Part shown: one piece after another, positions 32,446 to 44,369 of the stretch
How positions within the stretch are numbered: the stretch's first letter is position 1
Layout: every line of letters starts with the position of its first letter
Program-made: the position numbers and the translations under genes
Assembly (NCBI GenBank): GCA_014529385.2
Contig: CM043966.1
Coordinates: forward strand, 99,398,087-99,462,086
Reading direction: 5' to 3'
DNA length: 64,000 nucleotides
From: Adiantum capillus-veneris
Taxonomy: Eukaryota > Streptophyta > Polypodiopsida > Polypodiales > Pteridaceae
The notes under the pieces: model-generated
What the model saw: only the letters and a program-made list of their open reading frames with translations
What the model was told of the DNA's origin: nothing
Database searches by the model: none

Positions 32446-33413
32446 TCAAAATCCCGGTGCTTTCTTGGCAAGATTGCAAACTTCTTGACATTGAATCAAA
32501 TTGCTTGACTTGTAGCTGGCCAAGAAAGAGAGGAGGAGGAGCCAACACCACCCATTAGAAGTTCTAAGAGGAAACTGGTTCAGCAAGCTCCTACTGAAAG
32601 TGATGAAGAGAGAAACGAGGGTCCTATGGATGAACTGGAGGATCATTCCTTGGAGGAGAGTGCTCCAGAAGCTGAAGTAGAAGGAGAGAACAAAAGAGAG
32701 TCCAATGGTAAAAAGAAGATGGATGAATGGTGAGCTAAGAGAGCACGAGTGCCCCCACCCATAATCATTGAAGAACCAACACACCAGGAAGCTCTACTCC
32801 AAAGAGAGAAAGAGGCATTTGATAGAGAAAAAGGGTTTCAAGGGGACTTTGAAGAATTTTGGCAACCAAAACCCAAAAACAACGTACAAAGAACCCCTTA
32901 TATATAGTGGGTATGGAGCCACTAGTAGAACTTGAATGGCTTTATGGAGAAGAAGAGTACGAGAGGGAGAAATACAAAGCAATAGGTAAATCTAAGGTAC
33001 TAGAGACTCAACAAAATGACACACCACTTTTTCCCATCTATGAGAAGGCACAAGGTGATGCACCAACCCCACCAAAGATTCAAGTCACCCAGCTAGAGGA
33101 CATCCAACAAGAAGATAAGATGGAAGAACTAGTGTTAATAGAGCCAAACATTGTTGAAGCAATACTAGTTGATGGCAAGGGAGATATGGAGAAAGATGAT
33201 GCACAAACCAAAGAACAATAAGTGCATACCCAATAGAAAGATGATCAAGAGGATCAGGGGGTATCCACTCCAAAAGACAACACACCTGCTAAAACAAAAC
33301 ACAAAAAAGTATAGCAAGATGAACAACAAGGAGATTACCAAGGAGAAGTAGGCACCTCTCATACCGCCAACATACAAGAGATTGAATAATATACACAATT
33401 TTAACAACAAGTT
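32446..33413 (+). pseudogene. N-terminal part of a decayed charged protein
   Basis: From about 32521 a frame reads 'EREEEEPTPPIRSSKRKLVQQ', then Glu/Asp-rich sequence, a TGA after 'KKKMDEW', and 'AKRARVPPPIIIEEPTHQEALLQREKEAFDREKGFQGDFEEFWQP'. At about 32870 the coding-like sequence moves to another frame ('MEPLVELEWLYGEEEYEREKYKAIGKSK', on to 33221). The two basic clusters could be nuclear localisation signals. The region reads as one decayed gene that continues into the coiled-coil part. No family recognised. Confidence 0.45.
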
Positions 33414-34030
33414 GTGGAGAAAATGAAGACTGCAATCTATGCCACGGAAGAAAAAATCAATCAAGTTGGAGAAGCCAAATTACACCTCACTGCCAGAATC
33501 GATGTGGTGGATGCTTTTGTGGAAGAGTATAGCACATTGTACAAACAATCACATGCAGATATTGCTAGCTTGCAAGAGGCTAACACCAAACAGCTGAGCG
33601 AATTGAAGGAGATGACCACATTGGTGGAACAACTGACTATGGCTAGTGAGATCTATGAAAATAAGTTGCACAAAGTAAATGCCACATTTCTCAACACAAA
33701 TGCACATGCACAAGTGCTACAGACCCAACTAGAAGTGGCCAACCTCCAAGAAGCACAAGTGGAGGCATGACTTAAAGATCAAAGTGAACTAGTAGAGAAA
33801 TTGAAGGCTAACCCCACGGTCCTCACTTTACAAGGTTCAAATCTTGCCTATCAAGCAATAGAAAAGCGGCATAAAGATTTAGAGACCAAGCTCAAGATGG
33901 AGAAAATGCAAAAGCGAGAGTTATCACTCTCATTCTTGACTAAAGAAGAGGCATATCAAAATTAGATTGCAGATTTACAAGTAGCCTTGGTAGCTTCCCA
34001 AGAGAAATTGAAGGGCATGGAGATCTATCT
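33414..34030 (+). pseudogene. Coiled-coil segment of the decayed protein
   Basis: 'VVEKMKTAIYATEEKINQVGEAKLHLTARIDVVDAF', 'ASLQEANTKQLSELKEMTTLVEQLTMASEIYENKLHKV', 'LQTQLEVANLQEAQVEA', then after a TGA 'LKDQSELVEKLKANP' and 'AIEKRHKDLETKLKMEKMQKRELSLSFLTKEEAYQ'. Heptad-like spacing of Leu/Val/Ile over about 190 residues supports a long coiled coil. Stops are few, so the decay is recent or the gene was duplicated late. Could be a host gene or an accessory ORF of a retroelement. Confidence 0.5.
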
Positions 34031-34060
34031 GAATCATTGCCACCAGAGATAGAGGCAATA

Positions 34061-34707
34061 TAAGAAGAAATAGATACTACAACCACACCTCCAAAGTCAA
34101 CAGCACTGGAACTGAAAGTGGAGCAAGGCCCAAATGATAGCTTCACGCTTGAAGCTGAAAAATATTTGAAGGTGAGCATAGAGGCTGGAACGGAGGATAT
34201 ATGAAAAGAGATTATGGCGTGGGAGTAGTGTATCCTACACTCAACCAATGTTTCCCCAGCTAACCTCCAAGAAATATAAGAAGAAATAGATACTACAACC
34301 ACACCTCCAAAGTCAACAGTAGTGGAACTGAAAGTGGAGCAAGGCCCAAATGATAGCTTCACGCTTGAAGCTGAAAAATATTTGAAGGTGAGCATAGAGG
34401 CTGGAACGGAGGATATATGAAAAGAGATTATGGCCTGGGAGTAGTGTATCTACACTCAACCAATGTTTCCCCAGCTAACCTCCAAGAAATATAAGAAGAA
34501 ATAGATACTACAACCACACCTCCAAAGTCAACAGCAGTGGAACTGAAAGTGAAGCAAGGCCCAAATGATAGCTTCACGCTTGAAGCTGAAAAATATTTTA
34601 AGGTGAGCATAGAGGCTGGAACGGAGGATATATGAAAAGAGATTATGTCCTGGGAGTAGTGTATCCTACACTCAACCAATGTTTTCCCAGCTAACCTCCA
34701 AGCAAAT
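34061..34707 (+). repeat. 216-bp (72-codon) tandem repeat, 3 copies, in the coding-like frame
   Basis: TAAGAAGAAATAGATACTAC begins at 34061, 34277 and 34492. Each unit encodes 'EIDTTTTPPKSTALELKVEQ', 'GPNDSFTLEAEKYLKVSIEA' and 'GTEDI', then the same three stops. Unit 2 lacks one base (215 bp), putting unit 3 in another frame. Unit length is a multiple of three and the copies are over 97 percent alike by eye. Confidence 0.95.
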
Positions 34708-35525
34708 AATCGACACTTAGCATCAACAGTCGCTTCCATATCCTCTTGTCAAGTCAAGGAGAGATTAGTGGAATATTAAGCCGTGCACACTATAGATCCA
34801 CACCTGCCTTGGAGAAAATACTAGCTAAAGAAGATCTAAGATATCTCATTCTATATACCCAAGCACCATTGGATATTTGCAAAGATCCAACCTTTTGCCT
34901 CAATCCTAGAGTCATGAGTTGGGACAGCCACCAGATCATCCTAAAGAAACACACCACGTGGCTCAACTACCCCAAATTGAGTTCACCCACAAGGGCAAAG
35001 CAAATGAAGACTATATGCTCAAGATGCTCATAGAGGCTATTGATATTTTCAAGAAGATTCTTCACATATCCTACATCATGTTCATAAAGATATCAAAGAT
35101 GATCCTCACATTCATCCAGACATTCCACCAAGCAAAGCAAGAAGATGCTCCATGGATGGCATTTCTAGGAGGCAATCAAGGGCTTTTGCTACGACTTGTT
35201 ATATCAACCACCCCCACCCGACAAAGTTCTTTATCATGTTTTTGCCAAAGTAAATTTTTTACCCTCACATCATATGTAGACATTTGAAGAAGCTTTCTAC
35301 ACGAGGTTCTTCACTTTCAGATCATGAATCTTTGACCCCGTGATGGTAGAAAACCTTTGTGCCAGATTTGTGGGATACATTGCCATGGAGCACAACACTC
35401 CCATAGACTTACAGTTTCTAGTAGAAGCAAACAAGAAACTCTGCATAAAGTACTATGAATCTCTTGAAGCCTTGCAGAAACAATAGACATCTCAGAAACC
35501 AAAGCACTACACAATCCCAAGTCGT
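34708..35525 (+). pseudogene. C-terminal part of the decayed protein
   Basis: Protein-like stretches in alternating frames: 'TPALEKILAKEDLRYLILYTQAPLDICKDPTFCLNPR' (34746 on), 'GQPPDHPKETHHVAQLPQIEFTHKGKANEDYMLKMLIEAIDIFKKI' (34919 on), and 'VENLCARFVGYIAMEHNTPIDLQFLVEANKKLCIKYYESLEAL' (about 35344-35485). The last is a good alpha-helical sequence. At least three frameshifts. No family recognised. Confidence 0.4.
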
Positions 35526-36535
35526 GTCACGGATGATCCAATCTAGGATGGCCGTGAATGTTAGCCCTATTGCTAACATTAGAGCCTATATACATCCTAT
35601 GATGTAATTGTTTATCCCTTTTTAGCAATTTGGACATCTCTAGCGGGTACTTTTCATAAGTCCACATGTTAGTTAAGGATAAGTCTCACATCACATCTAA
35701 GACTTTATGAATGGAAATCGTGCCTCTTAAACATGGAAACAAATGCGTTGTTTATAGATTTTAAATATGTCAATGAGATTTTATTTTTGTGATATATGAT
35801 CTAGCTCCCATTATAAGCTTTGTGTTATCGACCTAGCTTGTGGCGCATGACCCTTACATCTAGGACCACAAAGGATAGAGGACTTCCACTGTTCTATTGT
35901 TGATATCCTTACTTCTCTGAATTGGAGTGAGGTGTCATCAATGTTATTTAAGAAGAAAGGAAGGCCAACCATCATCGTCCCAATCTTTAGTTTGGGGACC
36001 TTACAATACAGGTGCACATCCTAGAGAGGAGTGCTAGACAGGCACAAAGAGAGAAAAGGAGAGACGAGAAAAGATGGACAAAGGGCATTGGGTGCAATTT
36101 CCCCCCGTGCAAGAGTGAGCATTTTTCTCTTGCACTTATTCACTTATAGATTTCTTCAATGCTCAAAATAAATACAAACTGTATTCCAAGATAGAAAGTG
36201 ACCACATGTCATAAAGATCTCTTCAATAATACAATATCGATAAAGTTGTATTTTCTCACATATTTCAACCTTGATTTTCCATGTCACTTGTAATAAATAT
36301 ATGTTTATCATTTCTAATACATACCCCTCCATTAGGAAAGCAATTGTCCTCAGTTGTTGCTAATTATTAATCTACAAATCATGCTTGTCAAAAATAATGG
36401 TTAGAATTATGTGGGAGAGATATTATGTATCAAAATAAAAACTCATGATAAACTTAAAGAAACAAATTTGCTTATGCCCATGATATACTCAAGTAACATA
36501 AACATACTAGGGATAGGGGTGGCCACCACTGTAGC
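35526..36535. other. Unclassified DNA
   Basis: No coding frame or repeat seen. The GATGGCCGTGAATGTTAGCCC region near 35547 may be an LTR start, but no partner copy exists here. Confidence 0.35.
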
Positions 36536-36830
36536 ATGATTTTGGAATCGATGCTGCCTAAATTGGCGAATCGACGCCAATGATTTGTGCTGCCTATATT
36601 GGCAAATCTGCACTTATGGTGTCTAAACTGAAAAATATGCACTTGATATTGTTTAAAATAGTGAATTTGTTGTTTGTTGGTGTGCTACCTAAATCGGTGA
36701 ATCTACACTCTTAATGCCTAAATTGGCAGATTTGCAATGTTAGCCGGTGTTGCCTAAATCGGCAAATGTACACAAAGATGAGTATTCACACACTATCTAA
36801 ATTGGTGAATCTGAGTGCACATGACCAATG
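36536..36830. repeat. Degenerate 35-50 bp minisatellite
   Basis: TGCCTAAATTGGCAAATCTGCAC-like units recur at about 36549, 36590, 36627, 36688, 36714, 36748 and 36795, with irregular spacing and about 75 percent similarity by eye. Each unit contains the small AAATTGGC/AAATCGGC core. Confidence 0.8.
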
Positions 36831-36944
36831 GACTAGGCAAGGCATAAAAGACAAAACATTTACTACCTATTTGACACCAAATTGGAGTTAATTTAAGTAA
36901 CAAAGTTTACAAAATGTTTTCTGTTATCCCAAAGCACCTTTTGC

Positions 36945-38999
36945 TCACGTGAGCAGTTGTATAGCTAAATAATAAATTATCTCTTTAAAAATTCCATTTA
37001 GTGCAAGTACAGGCCACGATATTAGACAAGCAAGTTTTTCTACAGAACGTCCATCTCCATGATATCTACCCTCAACAAATGCAATTATCTTTACACTTTG
37101 CAGCAAAGCGTTTGATAGATCAAACATGCACGCATCATACAAGCTCATCATTTGTTTGTTTCCTTCCCCAGCAAGCCAACTCGCATGCTTTGTTTCAGCA
37201 AGGTTTGTAGTTGAAATGTATGACAGATCATCCACTTCCTACAACATAAGTTTTTTAAGTGATAACATTTGTATACTAAAATGAGAGAGATTACATTAAA
37301 AAAATGCTTGCCCATGTTTACCCCAACGAAGGGTTTTCTCTAGTGAGGGTACTGTACATGCCACCAACTTAGCCAACAATTCATTTGTGACAAGTTACAA
37401 TCAGACACTTTCCAGAATCCCACGAAGCTCGTATAATCTTGTACAAGCTGGTTGCCTGATTGTAGACATGCGTTACCATTGTTGTCCACTCCGCTACCCT
37501 ACATACATGATTGAAGCAAACCTAGCTTCTTCTTAAGTCCCCACTCCAATCTTCTTGCATTTTTTTTACTAGCTCAACACCAGATCCGGGTCCATAGATT
37601 GACATTTTGAAAACATGGCATCTTTTATTATGGTCTGTTGATTGTCATGGAAATAGCATACCATGCAAAAACCTATAGCCACAATTGTTTTTCAGTCAAA
37701 TCAAGTGGGACTCTACACCAATTTCAATTCGGGTAGTAGTAGCTTTTCTCTTCGAGTGTTTAAACCTGACATTAATACTACATACACACATGTCAGCCAA
37801 GAGATAGTGTAATAGATTTGGAGACAATAAAATAAAACAATATCTCAAGGTATGGATTAATGGTCCCATCTCCTCCATTATGGAGAGGAGCTCAATGCTA
37901 TTTAGTTGCTCCCCATTTTCTCGAACCATTGCTCCCATTACCATCTCTTTGAAAGATTCAGTTGAAAATGCCTAGGTCTAGTGGTTGGTTTTTCAGACAC
38001 CACATGAGACATAATTTCTCTTGTCCATTGTATTGCCTATCATAAAACTCCCTTGCAATGGGGTGGTTATGGACTCCAATGTGGATAAACAATCGGGTCC
38101 AGTTGTATTCAGCGAGCAAGTAATAGACATCACAAGAACACTCTCAAAGACTAGACTAGACTATGACCACTGTGGCATCACCGTAGAGTTCCGTTTTCAA
38201 AGCTCAAAATACCAACTGACATAATCGATGTAAGCAATTTTCATGTCCAAGCTGTCTCATTTGGCTGTTCATTTATCGCATTGATGGAGCATGATCTATT
38301 TTTGCAAACAAGATTCCTGGCACATTTACTTCTCTTGATTATAGTAGCTGGATACTTCATTCTTGAATGAACACGCCAACATTTTGGACACCATCCGGCA
38401 CAGGGTTCAGCTCATAAACACAATCTCCATTGTACACGTGGGGAACTTTATCAACCTTTTTCTTGATTAAACACCTAGAAATCATACGACTCAACTTGGG
38501 TTACTTGTGGCTATTTAGCACAATGTGCTCCAGTGTATTTTGAGCTTTTCTTCCTGGTTTGGACTCAGAGATAATTTTTTGTCTTTCTATTCTTCTTCCA
38601 TCCAAACATCTTGAATTGTTTCCTAGCAAACAAAAAATGAATCCTGATGTTTCTTGGTTTAGTTTCCAGCACCAATAAATTTTTTTCATCAATGGAGCAG
38701 TTAGATAACTCCACCATTGCCACATTTGACCTTGAGGACATATCCACACCCATTTTTGTGACCAATAAAAATTGTGCGGACAAGGTTGAATACGAAAAAA
38801 ATTGAAATTGATGACCTAGTGTCACACCATCTTTCACCTGAGTCTGAATGCGCCATCCGTAGTGGAAATGATGGCAAACATCTCGCTTTTACTACTATCC
38901 CTATATTATATAGGATTGAACATGGCATATCTTACAGGGAAATCAAGCAACATAGGTTCACCGCTAAGAGTATTCAAGAACAAACTCACCTTGCATGAC
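36945..38999 (-). pseudogene. Possible DNA-transposon protein remnant
   Basis: Minus-strand frames give protein-like pieces in plausible order. Near 38560-38760 is 'MGVDMSSRSNVAMVELSNC' with 'NLLVLETKPRNIRIHFLFA'. Near 38390-38480 is 'KKKVDKVPHVYNGDCVYELNPVPDGVQNVGVFIQE'. Near 37040-37230 is 'STTNLAETKHASWLAGEGNKQMMSLYDACMFDLSNALLQSVK' followed by 'FVEGRYHGDG'. The last block, with TNxAE followed by a Trp and a Ser/Tyr-rich helix, is reminiscent of the C-terminal part of some transposases. That is an impression, not an alignment. The parts between are interrupted by stops. Confidence 0.35.
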
Positions 39000-39111
39000 G
39001 AAGAGGAAGCCATCGCTGGTAGAATTTTATAGAGATTAGTGGCTATCTAGATACATTTTAGCTGACACCCTAGTCTATATTTATAGATAATCGACACACC
39101 CAAATACAGAC
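39000..39111. other. Short spacer
   Basis: Nothing recognisable. Confidence 0.4.
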
Positions 39112-39272
39112 AATGAAGTTCTCTCTCTCTCTCTCTCTTTATATTTATCTCTCTCTCTCTCTATTTATCTATCTATCTCTATCTCTATCTTTATCCCTCT
39201 ACTTCTCTTTCTCTCTATCACTCTCCCTCCATTTCTCTTTTCTACCCTGCCCTCTCTATGTCTCTATCTCAC

Positions 39273-39318
<46 letters not shown>

Positions 39319-39575
39319 ACCAATCCTCTCTTCTCACTCTCTCTCTCTCTCTTCCTCTCCCTCTCCTTCTCTCTTCTCACTCTCTCTATCTAGACCGCTA
39401 TCTCTCTTCCACAAATCCACTCTAGTTCTCTCTCTCTCTCTCTCTCTCTCTACTCTCTCTTTCTCTTTGTATCTATCCCCTATCCACACTCCATCCCTCC
39501 CTCCCTCTCTACTTTTATCTCTCTCACTATCTCTCACCCTCTCTCTCTATCTTTAACTCTATCTATCTCCCTCCA
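39112..39575. repeat. CT-rich microsatellite complex
   Basis: Alternating (CT)n, (CTAT)n, (CA)n at about 39294-39321 and CCCT-rich stretches over about 460 bp. It abuts the 5' end of the LINE fragment. Open frames here are low-complexity artefacts. Confidence 0.97.
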
Positions 39576-41062
39576 ATCTGCTTGTGATTTTTGGAATCTA
39601 TGAGAAGGTGATTTATCAATTGCACATGGGAAGAGGAATTTCAAAAACAATTGTAAGCACTATTGAGGTTAAACAAGGATGTCTGTTATCACCAACTCTC
39701 TTTAGTCTATGCATCGATCAATTGGAACAAATGGTACTTGACTTTATGCAAGAAGAAGGCATTGAAGAGGTCACTGTTTGCAATCATTCTTTTATTGTAT
39801 GCGGATGATGTAGTGCTTCTAGAAGATGCACAAAAGCTTATGGTTGTTCTTGATAACTTTTGCTTGCATAGTAGGTTGATTGTGAATGAATCCAAAACAA
39901 AGGTTATGCTTGTAAAAACCAACCATAAGGAGAATCCATGCATTGTGTACAACAATGAGACACTTGAAGTTGTTGAGAGCTTTAAGTACCTTGGCCTTGA
40001 GGTTCCATCCAATCACAAGTGGCATGAATGTGCTATGCCTTGTTTGGACGTGGGAAAGAGAGCATATTATGCATTTGAGAACATGTGTAATGCGCAAAAC
40101 ATCAAGTGTTGGGTTCTAAAGAAGCACCTTTTTGATGCATTGGTGACATCGGTTCTTCTTTATGGAGTTGAAGTGTGGGGCGGGAGCATCTCAAAGTCTA
40201 CTTGGAAAGAGTTTGAGAATGTCCAAAAGCGTTTTCTTACAAACTTTCTCCAAGTTAAGACACAAACACCATACATGCTCCTACTTCTTGAGTCGGGATC
40301 TCTTCCAAATGAGGTTATGGGCATGGAAAGGGTTGTAGAGTACATGATAAAGATGTGTCAAAACCCCTCACATTGACTTTCTAAAATTGCATGTGAAGCA
40401 ATCAAAAAAGTTAGAAAGACGCATAAAAGCAAGATCTTGAGCATGGGATGGATGCAAGACATAAAGAAGTGGTTTGGGTGATGGGATGCATTACACTTGC
40501 TACTAGATGCTTCAATTGACTCCCAAGTGAATGAAGCTTTTCTACAACACCGATGTATTACGGCTTGGGAGAAATCTAGTGGGTCACGCTTCATACATTA
40601 CACCACCCATATTGCCCCCAACTACAAAACCATGTTCTTCGTTGAAAGAGGAAATATTACTCACTTTTACATGCTTGAGCCTATCCCCTTGTCGGTGATA
40701 CACACTATTGCAGCCATTTGACTTAGCTTCCATTCCTTCGATGCAAGACAGGACGTTGGGGCAATGGAGAAGAGTCAAATCGACTGTGCACATTATGCTC
40801 ACTGCAAGTTTGAGAGTCTGAGTACCACACACTACTAGAGTGCTCAACTTTTGGTCACATCCGAACTTGCTTCTCTCACATTTTCAACCATATTGACTTA
40901 AACCTACACACTTTGCTCTCCCACCCACAGTGTGGGCTCTCCTTTGCGACTCTCATCGCCACAATTCTGGAGCATGGAGAGTCACTCATCAGCCATACAC
41001 ATACTACAACACATGTAACTTTGGTCCCATAGGTCATATTTGACCTCCAAGGACGATAATAA
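39576..41062 (+). pseudogene. LINE (non-LTR retrotransposon) 3' fragment: RT and CCHC end
   Basis: Begins inside RT with 'IYQLHMGRGISKTIVSTIEVKQGCLLSPTLFSLCIDQLEQMVLDFM'. After a frameshift near 39785 comes 'LLLYADDVVLL' (YADD, catalytic Asp pair intact), 'FCLHSRLIVNESKTKVMLVKT' and 'ESFKYLGLEVPSN'. The connection domain follows ('LLYGVEVWGGSISKSTWKEFENVQKRFLTNFLQVKTQTPYMLLLLESGSLP') to a TGA at 40374. The same frame continues with two more stops to about 40800, then a C-terminal zinc motif 'CTLCSLQV', 'EYHTLLEC' (CCHC) in a shifted frame. It is 5'-truncated, as most LINE copies are: endonuclease and the RT start are absent. No poly-A tail; it runs into CT/TA repeats. Confidence 0.92.
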
Positions 41063-41064
41063 AA

Positions 41065-41066
<2 letters not shown>

Positions 41067-41155
<89 letters not shown>
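41067..41155. repeat. (CT)n-(TA)n compound microsatellite
   Basis: About 17 CT units directly followed by about 27 TA units, at the 3' end of the LINE fragment. Confidence 0.97.
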
Positions 41156-41158
<3 letters not shown>

Positions 41159-41267
41159 TCTCCCTCAATTCCTCTCTTCACACTCTTTATCTCTATCTCT
41201 ATATTTATGTCTCTCCCTCAATTCCTCTCTTCACACGCTCTATCTCTACCTTTCTCAATCCAATCCT

Positions 41268-41270
<3 letters not shown>

Positions 41271-41320
<50 letters not shown>
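41271..41320. repeat. (CT)n microsatellite
   Basis: Uninterrupted CT for about 48 bp. Bases 41156-41270 between this and the previous tract are CT-rich degenerate repeats. Confidence 0.97.
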
Positions 41321-41323
<3 letters not shown>

Positions 41324-41470
41324 TCTCCAAGTAGTGAGTACCTATGCTCGGTAAGGAGATAGAGTTAAAGTTAGAGAGAAATGGCTAGTTTATGTGCTAT
41401 GAGATTGAAGAACGTCTTCATATGGTTGTTGATAGCGCTTAGGCTAAAGAAACGCAAGAGAGAGAAGGTT

Positions 41471-41472
<2 letters not shown>

Positions 41473-41502
<30 letters not shown>
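41473..41502. repeat. (AG)n microsatellite
   Basis: About 15 AG units, opposite strand sense to the CT tracts to its left. Confidence 0.95.
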
Positions 41503-41505
<3 letters not shown>

Positions 41506-41840
41506 ATAGGAGGGATGGAGCAATAAATTGCCTATATAAATGCATATAATGCTCTATTTTCTTCCTCCAATTTAACGTTTTCGATTTGAGTGCGATGCAT
41601 TTTGAAAGGGTGAATCGTTCTCTCTCTATCTCTCTACATTAGGAAAAATATGAACCCTCTAGGGGCCCTTTGGGATTAAGGTTAATTAGAGGTCATCCAA
41701 TAGGAAGAGGGTGGTGGACACACTCTATACCCTCAAAAAAGTAGGGGTACAAGGTAGCCTTACACCTCTTAATTGCCTCTTACCTAGTGAGAAGGTAAGG
41801 GAGGTGGCTAGGGGAAAGGGGGGGTGGGGGGGGGGGGGGG

Positions 41841-44369
41841 ACCACTTTGACCTCTTTTCCCCCACTTTTTGGCCCGGATTTAAAAATACACTAAAAATTT
41901 CAAATTTCAAGTTTTCCCTCCTTAAAAGGTCCCCAAACCTATTTCATGGTCAAAAAAGTATTTTTGACCTTCAAAAGTTAAAAACGTGCACTAAAAAATC
42001 CAAAAAATTGATTTTTTAAAAAAACAAATCAAAACATCATTTTCACCCTCCAAAGTGTTTCCAAATTCTATAGCTAAAAAGTGTTTTTCTCTCTCTACAA
42101 ACCCTTTTCCAAGCTCTCCATTGCTGCAACAACCACATGCACCCCCTATAGTCCATCATTATCTCTCTGCTAGCTTTCTCCCACCTCCATTGTAGCACCA
42201 AGCAAGCTCCTCCTCCATCTCTTCCCCTTGCCCACCACATAGTTTCACACCAAGCTAGCTCCTCTCCCTTCTCTCACCTCCATTACAACATGAAACAAGA
42301 TTCTACTCCTTCTACTTTCATTCACTCACACTACATGGAAACCTCTACTCCCGAAGGTGGCAAAAGTATGAGCTCACATGAGTTGCATACCACAACAATA
42401 GGAGGTGTGAATATCGCGTGGGCATTGCAAGGGTTCATTTCCAACATAAAGATAGAATGGTAAGAAAACTATCCTTGTAGCTTACATTCATAGCTTAACA
42501 TCATCTCCATCTTTAAGTTTATCATGTTGGAGAGAATTAACCTCTTTATGGCTTTCAGTATTTAGGCTTCACACCTCATAACACTGGGTGGTGCTATTTT
42601 GTTGATGGATTTGGTGCGCCATCTATAGTTGTGTAGTATGTGATTTGAGTCTCACAATGTAAGTAAGTTGTGTTATCTATGGAGAGTTTTCAAAGATTTT
42701 TCTTGTAATTTATTCTTCGTATAATTGTCATTAGATAATTGGAATGATATCGTTTTGTACTTTATACCTTTGTGCTCACATAATCTTTTGTTTACTTACA
42801 GATTCAACTTGTTTTAAGAGGACATGAGCAAGCAACCATGTACAGAGATGGAAATCACTCTATTTTTGTTCCTTGAGGAACCTTTCACTACCATGTTAAA
42901 ATATTTTGATAAGAATAGTAGGTGTTTTTTAGAATCTTGAACCAATAAGGACTCTCTAGGAGCTCTCATAGAAGCCATCTATATAGTACTACTATCTTCC
43001 CTAGTGTCATAGACACACAAATACTCAAGTGTATATGAATCTCTAGATGAGGAAGACAAATACTTGTAAGAGAAGTCTAACAGCAACAACATTGTCTCCA
43101 TTTGTAATTATTTTTCATGAGGTTGGATTCCTCTATAAATGCAATATAAATATGTTTTTTTGTTAAATGGTGTCGCATTGAGTGAGAGTATTTAATTTAG
43201 ATTACTGAAGTTTCATACAGATCTGAGAAATATTGTTTACTTTTATGGATATTTTGATTTGCCTGTACGATGATTCAAGTCGCAAGTCTTAATCACTCCA
43301 CCTTGAAGAAATTCAAGCAATATTTTGATTTCAGTTTAATCATTAATGGTTATTCTTATTAAAGTGGATCATAAACTTTGTCAAGATGTCCTCATTTGGG
43401 GATGTTGAATATATATCATTAGCAATGTTTCACAAGTTGAGAAAGCTAAACTCTTGCTTTCCAACATGTTATTGCTTCCATACTATGCATATGCCAAGCT
43501 TGATTAGAGAAATGATCACTTGAGATGGAGGTATCTATGTATAGGGGTGACTTATTATTGATTCTTGTTTCATCATACATATATTGTAAAGCCTTTGATT
43601 TTCCAACTTTTTGAGTAGTGTTGACAACTTTTTGGTATGAAATCTTCTTAAATATCCCTATTCATTAGCTATTGGTAGCTATTTCTTTGGTATTGCTAAA
43701 GATGATACCAATAGCTATCACCTTGTGAACTTAATTGTTAAATTCCGGATTTTATTTTTACCATGTAGCTCATTTGGATAGAGAAAGTCTAAACATAAAC
43801 TATAGATGCATGCATTGTTAACATAGAAGATATGTACCACTCGAGCCTATGTAAACTTCCAATTAAGAAACCTTTGGTTGGATACTATAACAATAGGGGT
43901 CACATGTGGTTTCAAATACCAAAGAAATGGCTTAACCAAAACATTCCCAAGAACACTAGGTGGACACAAGGAAGTAAAAATTGGCTCCTTGTTTGGTCGA
44001 TTTCTAGTGTTTAATGTTTAGTGCATAGGATTTGTGAGGCCGTTGACATGGGGAGTTCACTAAAGTATATGTAACATAGCACGTGTTCAACAGAAGGGAT
44101 TTTATATTCTTGTAAAGTTGCAGAAACATGTGTAGATAAGGCCTATAAGGGGTACTTTTAATCCATTCTAGTGAACGCACGTGATATAGGAAAATTTTAC
44201 ATAGTGAATGCTCCGGATCTTTGAACACAAAGAAAGAGGGGGGAGGGGGGGGGGAGCTCTAATTACATTTGAGTGAAAAGAAGTGGAATTTGTACTGTCA
44301 TGTTGCATAAAGATTTTCTTTCACTTAATCTAAAAAAAATTGGTATCTTGGGGTGCAGACAAGGCCATA
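41841..44369. other. Left interior of the TIR element, no genes seen
   Basis: AT-rich with scattered short frames (for example near 43832-44014, a 60-codon frame with no recognisable domain). Nothing supports a transposase. Confidence 0.4.

Noticed and set aside
33940-34739. Minus-strand 103-151-codon frames with repeated 'FSASSVKLSFGPC'
   Set aside because: Antisense of the 72-codon tandem repeat; plus-strand reading joins on to the coiled-coil frame and is the better explanation.
37915-37995. Second SINE, from GGTCTAGTGGTTGG near 37975
   Set aside because: A-box-like only; no B box at the right distance on either strand.
39113-39556. 147-codon Ser/Leu-rich frame resembling a membrane protein
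   Set aside because: It is wholly inside the CT-rich microsatellite complex.
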